Of a stretch of 8,888 nucleotides of DNA, positions 5,365 to 8,888 are shown one piece after another. The stretch comes from DASXTB01 sp036505615. GTDB taxonomy: Bacteria; Acidobacteriota; UBA6911; JACQSX01. The notes beneath the pieces are model-generated. The model made no database searches, was not told where the DNA came from, and was given only the letters and a program-made list of their open reading frames with translations. Position numbers and translations under genes: made by a program. Position 1 is the first letter of the stretch. The number at the start of each line of letters is the position of its first letter. The DNA lies in NCBI GenBank assembly GCA_036505615.1, contig DASXTB010000011.1:1-8888 (forward strand), in the 5' to 3' direction.

Positions 5365-5795
5365 GGAGTTTTCCCATTCTGCCGAGCTGCTCGCGGACCT
5401 TGAAAGGCTGTTTACTCTGATTGCCCTTGAATTGCGCGCTGCGCAATGGCGCCGCTCATCTGAAGAACTTCGCTGTCGTTTATGACGATGTTCTAGGGGA
5501 AGCGCGCCTCGCTCCGCTGTTCGACCTTGTCACGACGTCGATTTATCTTCCCAAGGACAGTTTGGCGTTCACACTCAATGGCACCACACAATGGCCGGAC
5601 GCTAAAGCGCTCCGCAGATTGGGGGAGACACGCATGCACGGCGCTCCTGCGAAAGTGCGGCAGATTCTTCAGCGCATTGCGGACGCGTTATCAGAAACAG
5701 CCAGCGAGATACAAACCTACATGAAATCGCATCCTGAATTCACGGAGATAGGAAACGGAATGCTCGCTGCGTGGGGGACGGGCAAGAACTCTTAG
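5351..5795 (+). pseudogene. HipA-type kinase toxin, C-terminal remnant with a frameshift
   Basis: HipA toxins are Ser/Thr kinases that halt growth; full-length proteins have about 400 residues. Here only about the last 148 codons remain. Part one (from about 5351) reads FEEFSHSAELLADLERLFTLIAL. One extra base near 5426-5430 then shifts the frame, and part two reads NCALRNGAAHLKNFAVVYDD, LAPLFDLVTTSIY, LTLNGTTQWPDAKAL and HPEFTEIGNGMLAAW. The kinase motif NGDAHLKNF has become NGAAHLKNF, losing the catalytic Asp (D309 in E. coli HipA by motif), while the metal-binding Asp in APLFDLV is kept. With no N-terminal half, a frameshift and a lost catalytic residue, it cannot be an active kinase. It begins inside the end of the deacetylase gene, and no HipB-like gene is nearby. 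Confidence 0.85.
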
Positions 5796-5857
5796 CACCA
5801 GCTTAAGCGCCGACGCCGTGGGAGGTAGAAGCATAATGAACCCGGTCACAATTGGAA

Positions 5858-6005
5858 CAAAGAACTAGGAGTCAGGTCTTGAAAATTGACTTTTTGCCTT
5901 ATCACGTCGACCTCGACCCCAAGAATGGATGACTGTCGAAGGCGGCCTCATCGTGCATTCGTGCATAATTCAATTTTCAAGACCTGACACCGATTTTGTT
6001 CTTTG
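5858..6005. mobile_element. MITE-like element with 19-bp perfect inverted repeats
   Basis: GTCAGGTCTTGAAAATTGA (5871-5889) recurs in reverse complement at 5970-5988. Further out, CAAAGAAC (5858-5865) matches GTTCTTTG (5998-6005), extending the arms with unequal gaps. The 80-nt interior has no credible gene. The terminal motif resembles non-coding sequence I associate with Y1-type (REP-associated) transposases in environmental bacteria; this is from memory and unverified. It lies in a 587-nt gene-free stretch (5796-6382), directly before another palindrome. Confidence 0.7.
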
Positions 6006-6080
6006 CGAATCTATACGGATTCAGAGTGAGTTGGTCATGCTTGGGTTGTTCACGCTTGGAAAGCCGTCAGTGAGCAGCCC

Positions 6081-6242
6081 GATGCAGCTACAGAGCCGCG
6101 GCCGGAAGGGCGCGGCGCGTCAGGATAGCCGGCTTGGGAAATCCCGCTGCGCTCAAGCTGGCTAGATATTTTCAGTTGGGATAGTGCGGATAACTTAGAT
6201 TGTCGCGCCGCGCCCTTCCGGCCGCGGCTCCGTGGGTGCATG
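6081..6242. repeat. GC-rich palindromic element with 27-bp perfect arms
   Basis: Bases 6093-6119 are the exact reverse complement of 6204-6230, a 27-bp GC-rich arm with the core GCCGCGGCCGGAAGGGCGCG. With mismatches the arms extend outward to GATGCA (6081-6086) and TGCATG (6237-6242). Inside, a second imperfect stem pairs TAGCCGGCTTG (6126-6136) with CAAGCTGGCTA (6154-6164). No open frame in it looks like a protein. The rest of the gene-free stretch (6243-6382) shows nothing I can name. Confidence 0.8.
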
Positions 6243-6382
6243 CAGTGGAGAGTGGCCAGCCGGGATTCATTGGGATGATCAAAATTTGACCAATTTGTGA
6301 ACTTCGTGTGTACCAATGGAACCTAGTTTGATCTCCTTCATTCAGATTTCTGAGGGTGATTGGGGCTAGCCACAGTAAAAGC

Positions 6383-6700
6383 TTATCGCGATGCTTTGCA
6401 CTGCGGGCAGGCACAACTAGCGCGTAGTGTCTCGAAGGTATAAATCCCCGTGTGATGGCCGTCGCTCCAATTGATTTGAATTCCATAGCGCCCGACCAGT
6501 TGAATCCCCAAGGGATGCACATCTTGAGGGACAGAGTCGGGCCGCAGCGTCTTGCGCCCGGTCATCTCTTCGACGCAGGCGGCGCAAGTGCACGACAACC
6601 TTAGCTCGCGGGCGGGATAGACGCTCTCATGGCCGTCATTCCAGATGATTTTGACGTCGTGCTGGCCGGCGCGTGTGATTTCCCTGGGAGTGGGATGCAT
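6383..6700 (-). CDS. DUF971 domain protein, probable Fe-S cluster carrier partner
   Basis: The 105-residue protein starts MHPTPREITRAG and is a single DUF971 (gamma-butyrobetaine hydroxylase N-terminal-like) domain: VKIIWNDGHESVYPARELRLSC, then IQINWSDGHHTGIYTFETLR. It carries the cysteine pairs CTCAAC and CACPQC, likely metal- or cluster-binding. I placed the start at the ATG at 6700. The frame stays open further upstream, but that part merely translates the tandem repeat (HPSPNTQHPK) and is not protein-like. No Shine-Dalgarno sequence precedes the ATG. The gene lies 76 nt downstream of mrp on the same strand. In HCF101-type proteins DUF971 is fused to the C-terminus of the Mrp ATPase, so a shared role in Fe-S cluster transfer is a reasonable inference. 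Confidence 0.85.
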   Translation of the reverse strand: MHPTPREITRAGQHDVKIIWNDGHESVYPARELRLSCTCAACVEEMTGRKTLRPDSVPQDVHPLGIQLVGRYGIQINWSDGHHTGIYTFETLRASCACPQCKASR

Positions 6701-6711
6701 CGATTGTTTCG

Positions 6712-6770
6712 GGTGTTGGGTGTTAGGTGACGGGTGACGGGTGACGGGCCGACACCCGACACCCAACACC
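6712..6770. repeat. Inverted/tandem repeat between mrp and the DUF971 gene
   Basis: GGTGTTGGGTGT (6712-6723) pairs perfectly with ACACCCAACACC (6759-6770). Between them are three tandem GGTGACG units (6726-6746) and a GACACCC unit pairing with them imperfectly. On the minus-strand transcript it would form a strong hairpin in the 76-nt gap, so it could attenuate or stabilise the downstream part of the operon. It lacks a T-run. Confidence 0.8.
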
Positions 6771-6776
6771 TAGGTT

Positions 6777-7874
6777 CTAAAACGAGATCTTAACTTCCTG
6801 CCCGACTTCGCCCTTCATGGCGGCAATGCTGATCTGAGCCGCCATGTTCTCGGCCACGTGAATGAACGCTTGTGCCACGGGCGATTGCGCATTATCGATA
6901 ATTTCCGGACGCCCGCTATCTGAGCTCGCGCGCAGCGAGGTCACCAGTGGAATCTTCCCCAGAAAGGGAATGTCCAGACGCTGCGCTGCCTTCTCTGCGC
7001 CGCCAGACCCAAAGATCTCTTCCCGCTGGCCACAGTGCCCGCAGATAAAATAACTCATGTTCTCGATCATCCCCAGAACCGGAGTGTTGAGCTTTCGGAA
7101 CATGGTGATCGCCTTCTGCGCCACCTTCAGCGCCACGTCCTGGGGCGTCGAGACGATGATCGCTCCTGCCAGCGGAATTTTTTGGCACAAGCTCAATTGG
7201 ATGTCGCCGGTACCAGGAGGCAGATCGATCACCAGGTAGTCAAGATCTCCCCACTCCACCGTTCCGAGAAACTGATCCAGCAGCTTGTTCAACATCGGCC
7301 CACGCCAAATGACCGCGTCCTCTTCACCGATAAAAAACCCGACAGAAATCACTTTCACGCCGTATTGCTGAACCGGAATGAGGAAGTTCCTTTCCGTAGC
7401 GGCCGGTTTGGCGGTGATTCCCAAAATTGTAGGGATACTGGGCCCGTAGATGTCGGCATCCAGAAGTCCCACGCTCGCCCCTGACCGCTGCAGCGCCAGC
7501 GCCAGGTTCGCGCTCACGGTGGACTTCCCCACTCCTCCTTTTCCGCTAGCTATGGCAATGGTGTTTCTGACGCCGGGAAGAAACTGCGAAGACGATGGAC
7601 CGGCTGTTGCTCGCACTTGTGCCGTCATTGTTACGTTGGCTTCACGAATTCCTGGAACGCTCAAGACTAATTGATGCGCTTCCTCCTTCATTTTATCTTT
7701 TACAGGACAGGCAGGTGTTGTCAGCTCTATTGTCACGTCTGCCTTCCCACTGCTTACTTCGATGTTTTTCACAAACCCTAGCGAGACAATGTCGCGTCCC
7801 AGATCCGGATCGCGGACATTGCGCAGCGCTGCCAGAATTTGCTCTACGATCGGCGACTTCTCAACTGTAGTCAC
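6777..7874 (-). CDS. apbC: Mrp/ApbC family Fe-S cluster carrier ATPase
   Basis: Mrp/ApbC proteins bind a [4Fe-4S] cluster as dimers and deliver it to target proteins in the cytoplasm, using ATP. The 365-residue protein has an N-terminal MIP18/DUF59 domain (about 8-85, with TPACP holding C56), then the P-loop domain: deviant Walker A SGKGGVGKST (110-119), DADIYGPS (139-146), DYLVIDLPPGTGD (212-224), and the cluster-binding CGHC (C278, C281). I chose the GTG at 7874, which has GGAG 7 nt upstream; another GTG 48 nt earlier has no ribosome binding site and adds an unconserved tail. The stop is TAG at 6779-6777. DUF971 follows in the same direction. Upstream, a tandem-repeat element separates it from a divergent cyclodeaminase gene. 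Confidence 0.96.
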   Translation of the reverse strand: MTTVEKSPIVEQILAALRNVRDPDLGRDIVSLGFVKNIEVSSGKADVTIELTTPACPVKDKMKEEAHQLVLSVPGIREANVTMTAQVRATAGPSSSQFLPGVRNTIAIASGKGGVGKSTVSANLALALQRSGASVGLLDADIYGPSIPTILGITAKPAATERNFLIPVQQYGVKVISVGFFIGEEDAVIWRGPMLNKLLDQFLGTVEWGDLDYLVIDLPPGTGDIQLSLCQKIPLAGAIIVSTPQDVALKVAQKAITMFRKLNTPVLGMIENMSYFICGHCGQREEIFGSGGAEKAAQRLDIPFLGKIPLVTSLRASSDSGRPEIIDNAQSPVAQAFIHVAENMAAQISIAAMKGEVGQEVKISF

Positions 7875-7998
7875 TTCACAGCTCCGGTAAGAGCCCCACG
7901 CTTTCCTGCTCAGTAACTGCACAGGAATTTCTAGACCAATCCATCAAACTCTCAGGTTACGTCCTGAAGGTGGAGAAGTCAAATTTGCGCTGGCTGTG

Positions 7999-8142
7999 TC
8001 CGTAGTTGGTGGTCCGTTGTCAGTGGTCGGCGGTCAGCGTCCCCTGGGACGGCTTGGTTAGTCTGAAGGACAACGAACTACTGACCACAGACAACGGACT
8101 ACTGACCACGGACAATGGACAACCGACAACAGACAACAGACC
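7999..8142. repeat. Tandem 21-mers with an inverted partner, between divergent genes
   Basis: Three 21-nt units (8069-8089, 8090-8110, 8111-8131) and a partial fourth (8132-8142) each begin GACAA and are rich in GACCAC/GACAAC. Left of them, 7999-8036 carries the complementary modules: GTCCGTTGTC at 8012-8021 pairs exactly with GACAACGGAC at 8090-8099. A small hairpin GTCCC-CT-GGGAC (8039-8050) lies between. The design matches the tilS-cysE element, but the unit sequence differs. It ends 8 nt before a -10-like box. Confidence 0.8.
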
Positions 8143-8150
8143 ATTTCTGG

Positions 8151-8156
8151 TATAAC
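8151..8156 (+). promoter_or_regulatory. Candidate -10 box (TATAAC) for the cyclodeaminase gene
   Basis: TATAAC lies 19 nt before the ATG at 8176 and just past the repeat element. Transcription would start near 8163, giving a leader of roughly 13 nt without a Shine-Dalgarno sequence. No clear -35 hexamer is visible, since that position falls in the repeat. Confidence 0.4.
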
Positions 8157-8175
8157 CTGCCCTGGGCGCGGCTAA

Positions 8176-8888
8176 ATGAAATTTATTTCCGGCACAGAAC
8201 TGAATCGTCTTCTCGTATATCCAGACCTGGTGCGGGCTCTGCAGGAAAGCTTCGCCAGATATCGCGCACACGGCTGGATCATTCCGCAACGCACCGTGGC
8301 CGAAATCAAACAGGGCATGCTGATCACCATGCCGGCTGCCGACGCGTTGCATCTGGGAATCAAAGTCATCACCGTTTTCAGGGCCAATGCAGATAAGGGG
8401 ATTCCCGTGGTGCAGGCGCTCTATGTGTTGTTCGAAGCAGCCACTGGAACCCCTCTGGCCCAGCTGGACGGCGATACTCTAACTGCACGGCGTACTGCGG
8501 CGACCTCGGCGCTGGCCTGCAGGCTTCTGGCCAGAAAAGAGGCAAGCGTCCTTTCCGTCTTTGGCGCCGGAGTACAGGCTCGAGCGCATATTGCGGCCTT
8601 GCTGCAGACGCACGCAGCTCTCAGGAAAGTTCTTATATGTTCCCGAAATCAGCAGCGCGCCCGACAGTTGGCGGCAGAAATGGAGAGTTCTCAGAAAAAA
8701 TCTGAGGGCGCGGCCAGCCACTGCTCCGGTTTACGGCCTATCCATGGAACGCTCCCTGCTGATGCCGGCATCGAATATCAGGTTACCGCCGCTGAAACTG
8801 CCACCCGTCAGGCGGACATCCTGTGCACGTGTACCACGTCACCGACTCCGGTCTTTCGAGGCGACTGGTTAAAACCGGGAGTGCATAT
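8176..8888 (+). CDS. Ornithine cyclodeaminase/mu-crystallin family protein, 5' part (runs off the window)
   Basis: The family comprises NAD(P)-dependent enzymes such as ornithine cyclodeaminase (ornithine to proline plus ammonia), alanine dehydrogenase and related imine reductases; the exact substrate cannot be told. The 237 codons present include LHLGIKVITVF with the likely substrate-binding K63, GDTLTARRTAATSALACRLLA (99-119) with the conserved Arg, and the Rossmann loop SVFGAGVQARAHI (127-139). The frame is still open at the last base, at DWLKPGVH; family members have about 310-330 residues, so about a quarter is missing. The ATG at 8176 fits the family's N-terminus and follows a -10-like box. 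There is no Shine-Dalgarno sequence. It is divergent from mrp. Confidence 0.9.
   Translation, partial: MKFISGTELNRLLVYPDLVRALQESFARYRAHGWIIPQRTVAEIKQGMLITMPAADALHLGIKVITVFRANADKGIPVVQALYVLFEAATGTPLAQLDGDTLTARRTAATSALACRLLARKEASVLSVFGAGVQARAHIAALLQTHAALRKVLICSRNQQRARQLAAEMESSQKKSEGAASHCSGLRPIHGTLPADAGIEYQVTAAETATRQADILCTCTTSPTPVFRGDWLKPGVH

Noticed and set aside
5929..6165. 78-codon frame across the MITE-like element and the GC palindrome
   Set aside because: It spans two unrelated repeats and reads as low-complexity; no protein family is suggested.
6701..6769. Upstream extension of the DUF971 protein by 23 residues
   Set aside because: The extension only translates the tandem repeat and has no family similarity; the ATG at 6700 starts the domain properly.

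Overview
This window is a bacterial chromosomal segment. The gene set, the tmRNA and the many intergenic palindromes built from degenerate short tandem repeats suggest an Acidobacteriota-like soil bacterium. That placement is inferred from general resemblance, not from a marker gene.

Layout. At the left edge, the start of tilS (minus strand) diverges from cysE (plus strand). Between them lies a large inverted repeat, and both genes carry a TATAAT box exactly 7 nt before the start codon, which points to leaderless transcripts. cysE ends in a 10-bp hairpin followed by a T-run. Next comes ssrA (tmRNA), complete from acceptor stem to acceptor stem, with the tag peptide ADNQLALAA.

Downstream of ssrA (about 2100 to 5800) is an accessory-looking stretch. 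It holds a 59-codon unknown ORF, a PD-(D/E)XK nuclease gene with an in-frame TAG at codon 17, an orphan VapB-type antitoxin, an intact DUF4258/YgiT zinc-finger toxin-antitoxin-like pair, a possible VapB relic, a Tat-exported LmbE/PIG-L deacetylase, and a truncated, frameshifted HipA kinase remnant that has lost its catalytic Asp. The 3' end of ssrA is a common integration site, so this may be a decaying island, but no integrase or second att copy is present.

From 5800 to 6380 there is no gene, only two different palindromic elements: a MITE-like repeat and a GC-rich 27-bp perfect inverted repeat. On the minus strand, mrp/apbC is followed by a DUF971 gene. Together they reproduce, as two genes in the same order, the three-domain layout of the Fe-S carrier HCF101, with a palindrome in the junction. 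At the right edge, past another tandem/inverted repeat, is the 5' part of an ornithine cyclodeaminase/mu-crystallin family gene.

The most distinctive theme is that at least five unrelated palindromic repeat elements occupy most of the larger gene boundaries, several of them next to start codons. Housekeeping functions seen are tRNA-Ile lysidinylation, cysteine synthesis, trans-translation and Fe-S cluster delivery.
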